Shown piece by piece: positions 1 through 8,800 of a stretch of 12,437 nt of DNA. Positions within the stretch are counted from its first letter, which is position 1; every line of letters starts with the position of its first letter. The DNA comes from Planctomycetota bacterium (lineage in GTDB: Bacteria > Planctomycetota > UBA8742 > SKZP01 > JAIOTL01). Where the stretch lies: positions 1 to 12,437 of the forward strand of contig JAIOTL010000328.1 in NCBI GenBank assembly GCA_021106775.1. The letters are read 5' to 3'. Position numbers and translations under genes: made by a program. The notes under the pieces were generated by a model. It had not been told where the DNA came from and ran no database searches. It worked only from the letters and a program-made list of their open reading frames with translations.

Positions 1-71
1 ATTCCTGCGAAAGCAGGAATCCAGTAATACCGATTTTTTTTATTCGATGGATTCCCAATCAAGTTGGGAAT
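1..71. repeat. REPIN-like inverted hairpin doublet at the left edge
   Basis: Two perfect 8-bp hairpins lie back to back. The first has arms ATTCCTGC (1-8) and GCAGGAAT (13-20) with a GAAA loop. The second has arms ATTCCCAA (51-58) and TTGGGAAT (64-71) with a 5-nt loop. The inner flanks are also inverted: GGAATCCAG at 16-24 faces TGGATTCC at 48-55, so the two halves are diverged inverted copies of one unit separated by a T-rich linker. Intergenic repeats of this general look occur in many bacterial genomes. The window edge may cut the element. There is no coding sequence in it. Confidence 0.75.
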
Positions 72-112
72 GACAGAAACAATATTTCTGTGCGACTATC
101 CTTCTTTGTAAA

Positions 113-568
113 TTATTCGACCTCAATCTCAGCCTGCATAATTATATCAGAAACTAAGTCTGCGGATATTTTGGGGAGCATGTTTTTCTGAAGTTTCCAG
201 CCATGATGCCTTAAAATACCCGAAAAACCTTGCACCGCTGACGTTTTACCAACAATTTTAACCAAATGCCTGTCAAAATCAGAATCAACGGAAACCTTCG
301 AGTTCTCAATCCCGTCAAATGCCGGAAGTATCTCGAAATATTCATCAAGCGACTTCCTGCATCCTTTGTGAACATCCCGCACCGCTGCTCCGACTTGCTC
401 ATCGCTGAAACCCGAAATATCTTCCATCAGAAAATCTATCAATCTGCCGTCACGCTGCAAAACCTTCAGCACCTGCACGCTGTTGTCTCTGCTTTCGGAA
501 GCGGTTTCATCAAGCTTCGAAGCATATTTCCGACTAAACAGCACTTTCAATGCAAGCAAAAATCTCAT
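113..568 (-). CDS. DUF2760 domain protein
   Basis: A 151-residue protein of unknown function. I recognise it as DUF2760 from the core LLQREGRLIDFL-like segment (here VLKVLQRDGRLIDFLMEDI, residues 33-51), followed by GAAVRDVHKGCRKSLDEYF (60-78), the GILRHHGWK segment (117-125) and the acidic end IMQAEIEVE (143-151). In other bacteria genes of this family are often found beside an Hsp70-like (YegD-type) gene; any such neighbour would lie beyond the left edge. The frame is open up to a GTG at 601, but the ATG at 568 is preceded by GAGG with a 5-nt spacer, so I place the start there. No signal peptide or membrane segment is evident beyond a mildly hydrophobic N-terminus. It is divergent from scpA and shares a 119-150-bp regulatory gap with it. 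The family call is fairly firm; the function is unknown. Confidence 0.8.
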   Translation of the reverse strand: MRFLLALKVLFSRKYASKLDETASESRDNSVQVLKVLQRDGRLIDFLMEDISGFSDEQVGAAVRDVHKGCRKSLDEYFEILPAFDGIENSKVSVDSDFDRHLVKIVGKTSAVQGFSGILRHHGWKLQKNMLPKISADLVSDIIMQAEIEVE

Positions 569-601
569 TTTATCCTCAAAAGATATTCTGTTATCAAACA
601 C

Positions 602-720
602 AAAATTGTAATATTTTTCGCATATGCCGATATAAAAATATCAGTTTTCTAATTATGCAATTGTTGCTGATACTAAAATGTATCAGTTTTCGATAAAGTA
701 GCAGAAATTTCGGAGCGATT
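602..720. promoter_or_regulatory. Divergent gap with two matching dyads upstream of scpA
   Basis: Two dyads share the pattern GATAY-N(4-6)-RTATC followed by AGTTTTC. Dyad 1 has arms GATAT (629-633) and ATATC (638-642), then AGTTTTC (643-649). Dyad 2 has arms GATAC (669-673) and GTATC (680-684), then AGTTTTC (685-691). Their centres are 41 bp apart, about four helical turns. The arm difference is matched on both sides (T/A becomes C/G), which is what a conserved dyad would show. The loop of dyad 2 contains TAAAAT (674-679), which could serve as a -10 box for scpA, though no good -35 is visible. Operator function is inferred. Confidence 0.45.
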
Positions 721-1476
721 ATGCAGGATGACAGACTTTTCGATGAAATCGACGATTATCGGGTTTCACTTTCAGTGTTTTCAGGTCCTCTTGACCTTTT
801 GCTGACTTTGGTTCAGCGTTCAGAGCTTGAAATTTATGACATTCCGGTTGCAGAAATCGCTACCCAGTATATGAAATACGTCGAAAAAATCGACAATATC
901 GACCTCGAAAACGCGGGTGAATTCATGGTTCTGGCGACGAAACTCCTTGAAATTAAATCCACGCTTGTGCTACCCAGAAGCGACAAAGACGAAGACGACG
1001 ACGACCCAAGACTTGAATTGATACAAAAGCTGCTTGAATATAAGAAATATCGAGACCTAGGCATAACTCTGAGCGATAAAATGCTCGACGAACTGAGCAG
1101 ATACAAACGCCCTGAAGGACTCCTTGATACTGAGTCTCAACGGCAGTTGAATCTTGAAGAGATTGATGTCTGGGATTTGTATCAGAGTTTTACTGAGATA
1201 ATCGAGCAGGTTAGTCTTGAATATGAAACGATTATCATTGATGATATTCCTCTTGTGTCGTTGATGGAAAGGCTTCACAAGATTATTGAAAAAGAAGGCG
1301 GTCAGAACGTTGATTTTATACGATGTATTGCTGAAATCAGTGACAAAGTTACAAAAATCGGACTATTTCTGGCGCTTTTAGAAATGGTTCGACTGCAGGA
1401 TATTTCAGCATCTCAAAATGATAAAGGAACAATACTTCTCAGTCTAATCGACAATACTGAAGTAAATAGTAATTAA
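721..1476 (+). CDS. scpA: Segregation and condensation protein A
   Basis: ScpA is the kleisin subunit of the bacterial SMC condensin. It bridges the SMC heads and binds ScpB, and so acts on the nucleoid during chromosome compaction and segregation. The 251-residue length is typical. The N-terminal kleisin signature is clear: FSGPLDLLLTLV (20-31), then LEIYDIPVAEIATQY (36-50) and AGEFMVLATKLLEIKSTLVLP (residues 65-85). An acidic linker (89-95) leads to the conserved DPRLELIQKLLEYKKYR block (95-111). The C-terminal winged-helix region, which contacts the SMC head, runs through about 195-242. The start is supported by GGAG at 712-715, 5 nt upstream of the ATG. scpB, often the next gene, is not downstream here, so the two are separated in this genome. 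Confidence 0.95.
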   Translation: MQDDRLFDEIDDYRVSLSVFSGPLDLLLTLVQRSELEIYDIPVAEIATQYMKYVEKIDNIDLENAGEFMVLATKLLEIKSTLVLPRSDKDEDDDDPRLELIQKLLEYKKYRDLGITLSDKMLDELSRYKRPEGLLDTESQRQLNLEEIDVWDLYQSFTEIIEQVSLEYETIIIDDIPLVSLMERLHKIIEKEGGQNVDFIRCIAEISDKVTKIGLFLALLEMVRLQDISASQNDKGTILLSLIDNTEVNSN

Positions 1477-1654
1477 GATGACATGCCTGCGACTGATATT
1501 TCATGGATATCGATGTGCCAGCTTAATAAATTTCAGATAAAATAAAAATTCTTCATTTTTATATTGAACCGAATTAACCTTATGATGTATTAATCTTTGT
1601 TGGTTCTTCTGCGAAATATAACATAAAGACTTGGGTGAAAATGTTTCTGCTTGC

Positions 1655-1753
1655 ATGAGATTGATTCTGCATTTAATAACTAAGTTGCGTATATACTTTA
1701 AGTTTTTACTTGCATATCAGCTTATTTCATGCGTTTTTCACCGAAGTTCTTAG
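1655..1753 (+). CDS. Candidate 32-residue leader peptide
   Basis: A short ORF beginning MRLILHLITKLR and ending with TAG at 1751-1753, 11 nt before the terminator stem. It has no Shine-Dalgarno of its own. Its ATG overlaps the TGA of a 5-codon ORF (MFLLA, 1641-1658), which has a weak GGGTG 3 nt upstream, so it could be read by coupled translation. The peptide starts with MRL and carries KLR at residues 10-12. Lysine/arginine-X-lysine/arginine motifs are known to stall macrolide-bound ribosomes in some resistance leader peptides. Whether that applies here is speculation. An ORF this short can occur by chance, and the confidence reflects that. Confidence 0.22.
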   Translation: MRLILHLITKLRIYFKFLLAYQLISCVFHRSS

Positions 1754-1763
1754 ACCATTATGA

Positions 1764-1794
1764 AACGGGTCTCGAATTTCGGGACTCGTTTTTG
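1764..1794 (+). terminator. Intrinsic terminator upstream of the ABC operon
   Basis: An 11-bp stem is formed by ACGGGTCTCGA (1765-1775) and TCGGGACTCGT (1779-1789), allowing two G-U pairs, with a 3-nt loop and a T run at 1789-1793. It lies 288 nt past the scpA stop and 32 nt before the first ABC start codon. That is far for an scpA terminator and close for an attenuator of the exporter genes. The hairpin is clear; its target transcript is not. Confidence 0.65.
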
Positions 1795-1825
1795 TAATTA
1801 TTAAAAATGATTGGAAATATAGATA

Positions 1826-3607
1826 ATGAAGAAGAAAGAAAAACAGAAACTACCCTCAGGTTTGATATTCAAACGACTGCTGGGATTCAGCTTCGAGCAC
1901 AAAGGATTGACAGTAATTCTGTTTGTGTTTTCATTGCTTTTTGTCGGAAGTCGATTACTGATTCCTTTAATAGTTGGTGAAGCGGTTGATGATTTCAAGA
2001 TTGCAATTGACGAAGAGAACTACGATTTCATGGTTTTCTTAGTGTGGGCTGGTTTTATATTCATCTCGTCGCTTTTCGGAAATTTTGCGAATTTTGTTGC
2101 AGGGCTGTATTCAGCGAAGCTCAGGATGGTGATACTGGCTACTCTGAGGGAAAAGTTTCATTGGGTTGTCCTCAAACTTAGCTTCAAATATCATGGTTCT
2201 GCGAACACCGGCGCACTTATAACCCGCGAAACGCGCGATGCAGAGCGAGTTGGCGGATTTTTCGGCGATTTCGTCATTCGTGCGGTCAACATGTTTCTTA
2301 TCACAACCGGTTGTGTTATTCTGATTTTTATCGCGGATTCGATACTCGGATTTATCGTACTTGGCATCGAGTTGTTAACACTGGCACTTGTCTTCAGATA
2401 CGCGATAAAGCTCAGGAAATACTGGAAATCCGTTGACGATTCGTATGACGAAGTTACAAAAACAGTACAGGAAAATGTCGCTGGAGTGCGCGTCGTAAAA
2501 GCGTTTGCGCAAGGCAGCAACCAGGAAAAACTGTTTAATAAGCGTATCGGACGATTCGTAAAAAAATTGCTGCTCGGAATAGATTATCTGGCACTCCGCG
2601 TTTCAACCGCACGTTCGTTATTTCTAATTGCAATGCCAACGGTGCTTTTCGTTGGTGGAATGCGGGTTATTGAAGGCGACCTTCAGCTTGGTGCGCTGAC
2701 TGCAGTAATTCTGTACGTTCGAAATATGATGGACCAGTTCTGGATGATAGGACAGATTGTTGACATTTATCAGAACGCCATCGCAAGTGCAGACAGGATT
2801 TTTGATGTGCTTGACAATGATTCATACCTTGAAATAACTGATGAACCGGTCAAACTTAACATGCAGAACTCAGACCTGGTGTTTGAGAATGTAACCTTTG
2901 AGTACAAAGAAGATACGCCAATTCTGAACGATGTTAATTTAACTATCAGAGGCGGTGAAACTGTCGGGATAATCGGCAGAACAGGCAGCGGGAAAAGTAC
3001 ACTTGTTCACCTTCTGCCAAGGCTTTTCGATACGACAGAAGGGCGAATATTATACGGCGGAATTGAAATTAGAAATCTGGATATCGAAGAGTTGCGTCAG
3101 GATATTTCAATTGTTTTCCAGGATACATTCCTTTTTTCGCAGTCGGTGGCTGAGAACATTTCGTTCGGACATGCTGAGGCAAGCAGGGATGAAATCGTCA
3201 AGGCTGCGAAACTCTCGGAAGCACATGCTTTCATCGAAGAACTTGAGAAAGGTTATGATACGTTAATCGGCGAACGTGGGGTAAATCTCAGCGGCGGTCA
3301 GAAGCAGAGAATATCAATCGCACGAGCGATATTGACCAAACCGAGGATTTTAATCTTCGACGACGCAACCGCAAGTGTTGATGCTGGAACCGAGGAAAAC
3401 CTTCAGAATTCAATCAATCACATTTCCGAAGGTTGTACAAAGATTGTCATTTCGCAGAGAATCTCAAGTGTTATGCAGGCGGACAAGATTATCGTTATGG
3501 ATGCAGGGAAAATCGTTGAAATAGGTACACATAAAGAGCTTATCGAGCTTCCGGGATTGTATCAGGAGATTTATCAGATGCAATTCGCGCTTGAGACAGC
3601 AAACTAA
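1826..3607 (+). CDS. ABC exporter half-transporter, degenerate-site subunit
   Basis: An inner-membrane ABC exporter half of 593 residues: a type I exporter membrane domain (about 25-320, six helices expected) followed by a nucleotide-binding domain (about 350-590). The NBD has A-loop Y360, Walker A GRTGSGKST (384-392), Q-loop Q432, a canonical signature LSGGQ (488-492), and Walker B ILIFDD (508-513). The catalytic glutamate is replaced by D513 and the switch histidine by Q544 (VISQRISS). These changes mark the non-catalytic subunit of heterodimeric exporters such as BmrC/BmrD and TM287/TM288. Substrate cannot be read from sequence; multidrug or lipid export is typical of the group. The ATG has only a weak TTGGAA upstream. 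It forms an operon with the next gene, 18 nt away, and lies just behind a terminator that may attenuate it. Confidence 0.92.
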   Translation: MKKKEKQKLPSGLIFKRLLGFSFEHKGLTVILFVFSLLFVGSRLLIPLIVGEAVDDFKIAIDEENYDFMVFLVWAGFIFISSLFGNFANFVAGLYSAKLRMVILATLREKFHWVVLKLSFKYHGSANTGALITRETRDAERVGGFFGDFVIRAVNMFLITTGCVILIFIADSILGFIVLGIELLTLALVFRYAIKLRKYWKSVDDSYDEVTKTVQENVAGVRVVKAFAQGSNQEKLFNKRIGRFVKKLLLGIDYLALRVSTARSLFLIAMPTVLFVGGMRVIEGDLQLGALTAVILYVRNMMDQFWMIGQIVDIYQNAIASADRIFDVLDNDSYLEITDEPVKLNMQNSDLVFENVTFEYKEDTPILNDVNLTIRGGETVGIIGRTGSGKSTLVHLLPRLFDTTEGRILYGGIEIRNLDIEELRQDISIVFQDTFLFSQSVAENISFGHAEASRDEIVKAAKLSEAHAFIEELEKGYDTLIGERGVNLSGGQKQRISIARAILTKPRILIFDDATASVDAGTEENLQNSINHISEGCTKIVISQRISSVMQADKIIVMDAGKIVEIGTHKELIELPGLYQEIYQMQFALETAN

Positions 3608-3625
3608 ACAAAATTGGAGTAAAAA
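3608..3625 (+). promoter_or_regulatory. Strong ribosome binding site for the second ABC gene
   Basis: The 18-nt intergenic stretch contains TTGGAG followed by a short A-rich spacer and the ATG at 3626. This is a better Shine-Dalgarno than the first gene has, and with so short a gap it indicates cotranscription of the two halves. Confidence 0.7.
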
Positions 3626-5416
3626 ATGAGTGTAGATATTGAAATAGAAGAAGAATTCGCACAACGAAAGCTGACGAAACAGACATTGTTTCGATTAGGT
3701 AAATTCATGAAGCCGCACCTGAAACCTTTGATAATCACCCTAATTCTTGAAGTTATCTGGGTTGCGCTTCTGGTTAGCGGTCCGAAGATAGTACAATACG
3801 CAATCGACGAGCATCTGATACCGGGAAAGCTTTCCGGTCTCTGGATTGTAGCACTTGTTTATCTCTTTGTGCTTTCATTGCGAACGTTTGTCGGCATTAA
3901 TCAGTTCAGAATGATGTGCGGCTTCGGTTTCAACTTCCTAAATGACCTTCGAATCGGGCTTTTCATGCATATTCAGGAGCTGTCAATCAGATACTTCGAT
4001 AAAACCAAGCAAGGCAGGATTATCGCGCGGGTGGATAACGATGTTGATACGCTTGAACATGCGTTCGTATGGGGACCACTAATTCTGACACACTGCCTGT
4101 TTATGATACTCTCAGTGTCGTTTGTTATGATAACTTCAAACATTCAGCTCTGGTTTTTGCTTCTTTTACTTGGCATTATTCTTATTATTTTCACGAGAGT
4201 TTTTTCCAGGCTGGGACGTAAAGCACACAGAACAATCCGCGAGTCATATTCGCAATTCGTAGCGAGTTTTGCAGAATCGGTTGCCGGTGCGAAAATCATC
4301 AAGGCTTTTAATCAGGAGAAACGGGTTCACAGCGGATTTCAGAAGAAAGTTTTCAAACACAAGTTTGATTTTATCAAAGGTGCGTATATTTGGAGCATGT
4401 ATTTTCCGTCAATCGGCTTGATGTACGGTGTCGCAACAGCAATTGTGGTTGCATACGGCGGTTCTCAGGTGCTTCAGGGGATGATGACAATCGGCGAATT
4501 GAGTGCATTCGTATTGCTTGTGGGTATGTTTTTCTGGCCCCTTGAAGGACTTGGACAGCTTTACAACCAGATTTTATCAGCATCTGCTGCTGCGGAGAGA
4601 ATCTTCCTACTATTTGACACTAAGCCTGAAATCATCGATGCTGAGGACGCCATACCTCTGCCTAAACTTGAAGGGCACATAATGTTTGAGAACGTTGATT
4701 TCGCTTATGAACCTGACAAAGAGAAGCATTGGAGGTTAAAAAATGTCAACTTCGAAATTGAATCTGGCAAAACACTAGCACTAGTTGGTGAAACCGGCTC
4801 AGGTAAAAGCTCTATTGTCAACCTCGTAACGCGATTTTATGAACCCTTAAACGGTAAAATCACAATCGACGGGTTCGACATAACAACTGCAACTCTGCAA
4901 TCGCTGCATGACCAGCTTGGAATCGTGCTTCAGGAGAATTTCTTGTTTTCGGGTTCCGTCATGGATAACCTGAAATTTGGGAATCCTGAAATTTCTGACG
5001 ATGTTGTGATTCAGGCAGCGAAGGAACTGAAGAGTTTCGAAATTATCTCGAATCTGCCCAAGGGTTTTCTAACCGAGGTTAGTGAGCGTGGTGCAGGTTT
5101 GTCGCAAGGTGAACGCCAATTAATATGCTTCACCCGTGCATACGTCGCTGACCCCTCAATTCTCATTCTCGATGAAGCCACGAGTTCGGTCGATACAAAG
5201 ACTGAGAGCATCATACAAACTGCACTTGAAAACCTGACACGTAATCGGACGACGATTATTGTTGCTCACAGACTTTCTACGATTAAGAATGCCGACCTGA
5301 TTCTTGTTGTAGATAACGGTGAAATCGTTGAGAAAGGCGGTCATAGTGATTTACTTGGGATGAAAGGCATGTATTTTCAGATGTATCAGCGATATTTGCG
5401 TGTTGTTTCCGCATAA
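3626..5416 (+). CDS. ABC exporter half-transporter, catalytic-site subunit
   Basis: The partner half-transporter, 596 residues: membrane domain (about 30-325) and NBD (about 350-590). A-loop Y361, Walker A GETGSGKSS (388-396), Q-loop Q436, Walker B ILILDE (512-517) with catalytic E517, and switch H548 (IVAHRLST) are all intact. The signature is altered to LSQGE (492-496) instead of LSGGQ. This is the complement of the first subunit: in the heterodimer the site made of this subunit's Walker motifs and the partner's LSGGQ is canonical. The site made of the partner's D513/Q544 and this LSQGE is degenerate. The same division occurs in TM288 and BmrD. The ATG follows TTGGAG. Downstream it converges on the tamB end with only 40 bp between, in which no terminator hairpin is evident. 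Confidence 0.93.
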   Translation: MSVDIEIEEEFAQRKLTKQTLFRLGKFMKPHLKPLIITLILEVIWVALLVSGPKIVQYAIDEHLIPGKLSGLWIVALVYLFVLSLRTFVGINQFRMMCGFGFNFLNDLRIGLFMHIQELSIRYFDKTKQGRIIARVDNDVDTLEHAFVWGPLILTHCLFMILSVSFVMITSNIQLWFLLLLLGIILIIFTRVFSRLGRKAHRTIRESYSQFVASFAESVAGAKIIKAFNQEKRVHSGFQKKVFKHKFDFIKGAYIWSMYFPSIGLMYGVATAIVVAYGGSQVLQGMMTIGELSAFVLLVGMFFWPLEGLGQLYNQILSASAAAERIFLLFDTKPEIIDAEDAIPLPKLEGHIMFENVDFAYEPDKEKHWRLKNVNFEIESGKTLALVGETGSGKSSIVNLVTRFYEPLNGKITIDGFDITTATLQSLHDQLGIVLQENFLFSGSVMDNLKFGNPEISDDVVIQAAKELKSFEIISNLPKGFLTEVSERGAGLSQGERQLICFTRAYVADPSILILDEATSSVDTKTESIIQTALENLTRNRTTIIVAHRLSTIKNADLILVVDNGEIVEKGGHSDLLGMKGMYFQMYQRYLRVVSA

Positions 5417-5456
5417 TTCGTTATTCAAGAGCATATTTGGCTAATTCCGTTAACAC

Positions 5457-5825
5457 CTATTTGAAGCGGATGATGAAGGCGAAACCCATGTTGAGATTAT
5501 CATATTTATCGCGCTCAAGCTCGAATGCAAAGGTTTCGGAGGTTCTTTCAGACGGATTCAACATATAAAACCGTAACAGGAACATTTCCCTGTCATTCTT
5601 GCTGTAATTAGTAAATTCCTTGACTTCCATCCTGGCGAGTATGAAATCGGTGTTCTGATTTTTAATGTTAAAAATTCGGTCAAGCAGCTCTTTTGGTACG
5701 AACAGGGTTATCTTCTGAACGGGTGAAACACCTGAGCCAGGTTGGATTTTTGCTGGCTTTTTTCCAAAAATTATCAATTCCAGAATTTCTTCAGTTACTG
5801 CTGCCGGCTTGCTTTTTACGATAAA
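5457..5825 (-). pseudogene. Detached C-terminal 122 codons of the TamB-like gene
   Basis: This segment continues the tamB frame directly after its TAA (5826-5828) with no shift. Reading on from the stop gives FIVKSKPAAVTEEILELI, then IFGKKPAK. The pattern of a short strand, a proline, an acidic EEIL and a hydrophobic run ending in FGK is what normally follows the last G-x-x-x-x-P strand of the TamB domain (compare the SxPPLSxEEI-LL-FG pattern of the family). The segment ends in alternating hydrophobic residues (MGFAFIIRFK), like the tail of a beta-rich protein. As a separate gene it would need a non-ATG start: TTG at 5777 gives 106 residues, and no Shine-Dalgarno is well placed before it. I therefore read it as the severed end of tamB, by mutation, assembly error or stop readthrough. 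Confidence 0.7.
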
Positions 5826-8800
5826 TTACGGTTTTCCGATTTTACCCGCCAGCACCATTTCAACCGAATAACCGAATTCCGAACCGCTGCCATTGCCTGA
5901 AATACTGACATCAGGACTTCCTTGTATAAAATCGAAATTCAATGTGGGGTAGTAAAAACTCATTTCTGGAAACTCCAGATTAGCGTCGCTGATTGAGATT
6001 CTGCCTTTAATATCAAAATCCATTAAACTGCCCGATACAAGCAGGTTCGATGACGCTTTCCCCTTGATGAAATCCGTATTAATAATAATTTTGTCGATGG
6101 TTGTGATTCTCACGAAGATATCGCTGTTGCGAAGGATACCTTCAGTTTGCTTCACATCCAGCACGTTGAGCTCATCAAAAAGGTTGAAATACGCGGAATA
6201 ATTGCTATCGACGAGTTTCAAATTCCCGCGGATAATCGGTTTGGTGAAATTTCCTAGAATTTTTAAGTCAACATTTGCTCGAAATGTCTGTGTTTCCGAC
6301 CTTGTAAGCAGAATTGAGCTGCCAAAAAGGTTCAGATTCAGATTAACATTCGTGTCAGTAAGCGTGATTACTCCTTCGCCTTTGAGTTTTGCACCACCAG
6401 AGTAGCCATTAAGATTAATCATGTACATTTGACGTTCGTCAAACTCAAACCTTATGGATAAATCGGTTATTGGTGTGCAACCGCTCAAAAATTGTGCATT
6501 CCCATGGTGTAATTTCATAAAACCTGTGAAATTCGGTGCAACCCAGGGACTTGACACAGAAAAATTGAATTCAAGTACTCCTTCAAGCGTCGTTAATAAG
6601 TTGCTGATAATTGGAAAGCTTGAAACCTCAGAGAGTTCGCCAGCCAGGTTGATTCTACCCTCACCAATGCGGAATTTATCTTGCATTAAAAGCACTTGGG
6701 ACAACTCACCAAGTAAATTCAACGTCCCTGACAATTTAATGCTGTCATTAAAAAGTGTTTTCTTTTTTGAACCATCTTCATATTGTAAATTGAACTCAGC
6801 ATTGGAAACATCAATTAATTTGTTTGCAAGCACAATTTCCATGTCGATGCTGCAATCCTTAAAATTCCTTAGATTATTGGTCGGATTATTTTGGGTGAGA
6901 TGGCTGTTAATATTGAAATACTTTTCGAACTCAGCCTCATCAACATCTGAGAAATCAAGCTTTTCGAGTGTTAAAGTTACGTTCACCGTCGGAATTGCAA
7001 AAGTGCCGCCAATATCAAAGTCCGCCTGGCACTGCCCTGAAGGGCGAATTGCATCTGGAATAATCAACCTGAGCCAATCGAGATTGTTCAAATCAAGTTT
7101 GCCTCGCGCAAAAATTTTATCCAAACCGAATATTCGAATCTCCTCATGATGCACGCCGATAAGAGAAAAAATATTCACAGGAAGCTCTGCTGATGCCCTA
7201 ATTAGCGGAGTCTTCTGAACCTTCGTATTATCAAAAGCGTAAATATCGCTGAAGGTAATCACATCTTGATTCCCTGAGCAATTGAAAGATAAATCGAAAT
7301 CCGGAATTTTGTCAGATTGAACCTTTTTTATTTCCGCGTGAATATTGCCTTCAAAATCTGTAAAATTGCCTTCGAATGAGGATTTCAGCGACAATTCATC
7401 AAAATGGAATGGAATCTCAATAATTTTGCTCAAAATACTTCTCAGCCAGGTGCCATCAAGCGCGGTGGCGCTCAAATTGTAATCAATGTATTCATCTTCA
7501 AGCAAAACTAATGCTGTGAAAGAAAGCTCACCTAAATCACCGACTATATTAACCGAATCGAATAGGATTTTACTGCCTTCAATTGTAATGTCCACTTCCT
7601 GTGAAAGCTTCATCCTTTGGAGGTCGTAGAGATATTCGAATTCGGTGAAAACTACTGCAATCCTGTTTTTATTCGCAAAATTCCCATTTAACGAACCCTG
7701 CAGAATACCCGCCTTGGTTTCCGCTGAAAATTCGGTTACCGAAATGCTATCGCGATAGAGAGAAGCGTTCAGTCGGAACGAATCGATTTTAGCGTTAAAA
7801 TATGTAAAATCCTGGATTCTCAAGGATAAAACACCAAGCTCTATGTTGTGATGTTGAGAAAATAGTTGGTTCCGCTCAATTGATACAAGGCTTATTTCTG
7901 TTTTGCCAGCAGGAAGTTCGGTATTAAAAAGCTTTGAGTAATAATCAAGATTTTCAATATTTATTGTCAAATTGAGTTTACGCAGGTTTTCGGTGATTAT
8001 CTCAGACAAATCAGCATTATTATTCGGAACTTTGATAATGCCCTCAATGCAGGCGTTGTCATTATCACGGGCGAATTCAATTTTATTGATTTTGATGCTC
8101 GTTCCACTTTTATCCCAGCTCAGAAACGAGGAAATCGAGACATTATCAGCAATTGCAGACCCTCGTCTTGAAAGATTCTTGATTTCCGAGTCAATTTTCG
8201 CTTTCCCGCTTTCGCTTCCCCCTGAAACAAGAATGCTCCCATTGGCAACACCGTCGAAATCGAGAATTTCATAGAACTCGGGAAATATTCTGCGCAATCG
8301 TTTAAAATCCCTGATATTGAAATCAATATTCGCTTCGATATTAGTGTTTTCAGTAAAATCCTTGAGGTTAATCTGCGCATCCTTCTTAAATTCAAGCTTA
8401 AAACTATTTACCTGAATAATATTGCCGAATTCGTCTTTCAAACTGCCATAAACGAGAATCTGATTATCGCTGAAAACAGCTTTTAGCAAGTAATCTGCGG
8501 ATGGAATTACTGCTGGAGCAATATCCTTCAATAATTCAAACTGCTCGTCAGAGGAAAGTATGATTTCGCCGTTGAGAGTTGAGATTTTACCTTCAGAAAA
8601 CTCAGAAACATCGAACTCAAGCAAGTTTATTTGCAGCCGTCGCTTTATCTGCTCATCATAATCCTGAATCCAGTTGCCAGATTCGATTTTCAGCATACCG
8701 TTATCGAAAGTTCCGAAACCGGTAATCAGAGGAATATCGATTTCATTGACACGCGCATTAACAACTTCGACATCGTACTGAAAATTACTGTTAATAAACA

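Larger units (their letters stand above)
1477..1825 (+). promoter_or_regulatory. 349-bp gap: possible exporter leader with attenuator
   Basis: No long gene lies in this gap. In order it holds an AT-only hairpin (1542-1562), a weak sigma70-like pair TTGAAC (1564-1569) and TATTAA (1588-1593) with an 18-nt spacer, a 5-codon ORF (1641-1658) overlapping by ATGA a 32-codon ORF (1655-1753), and an intrinsic terminator (1765-1793) ending 32 nt before the first ABC gene. CCGAA (1741-1745) and AGACC (1752-1756) can pair with TTCGG (1778-1782) and GGTCT (1768-1772). That would make a nested alternative hairpin that excludes the terminator. This layout suggests translation-dependent attenuation, an inference only. 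The terminator could instead simply end scpA transcription. Confidence 0.35.

Noticed and set aside
1542..1562. AT-only hairpin (ATAAAAAT and ATTTTTAT) as the scpA terminator
   Set aside because: The stem has no G-C pairs and no separate T run, so it would be too weak for a convincing terminator.
5457..5777. An independent 106-residue gene starting at TTG 5777
   Set aside because: There is no well-placed Shine-Dalgarno, the frame continues upstream to the tamB stop, and the 16 residues before the TTG already fit the TamB domain.
5826..5828. Stop codon reassignment (TAA read as an amino acid)
   Set aside because: scpA, both ABC genes, DUF2760 and queE all end naturally at TAA, so TAA is a normal stop here.
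6454..7149. A 231-codon open frame on the plus strand opposite tamB
   Set aside because: It lies wholly antisense to the tamB reading frame, has no recognisable motif or good ribosome binding site, and its residue pattern is that of a shadow frame.
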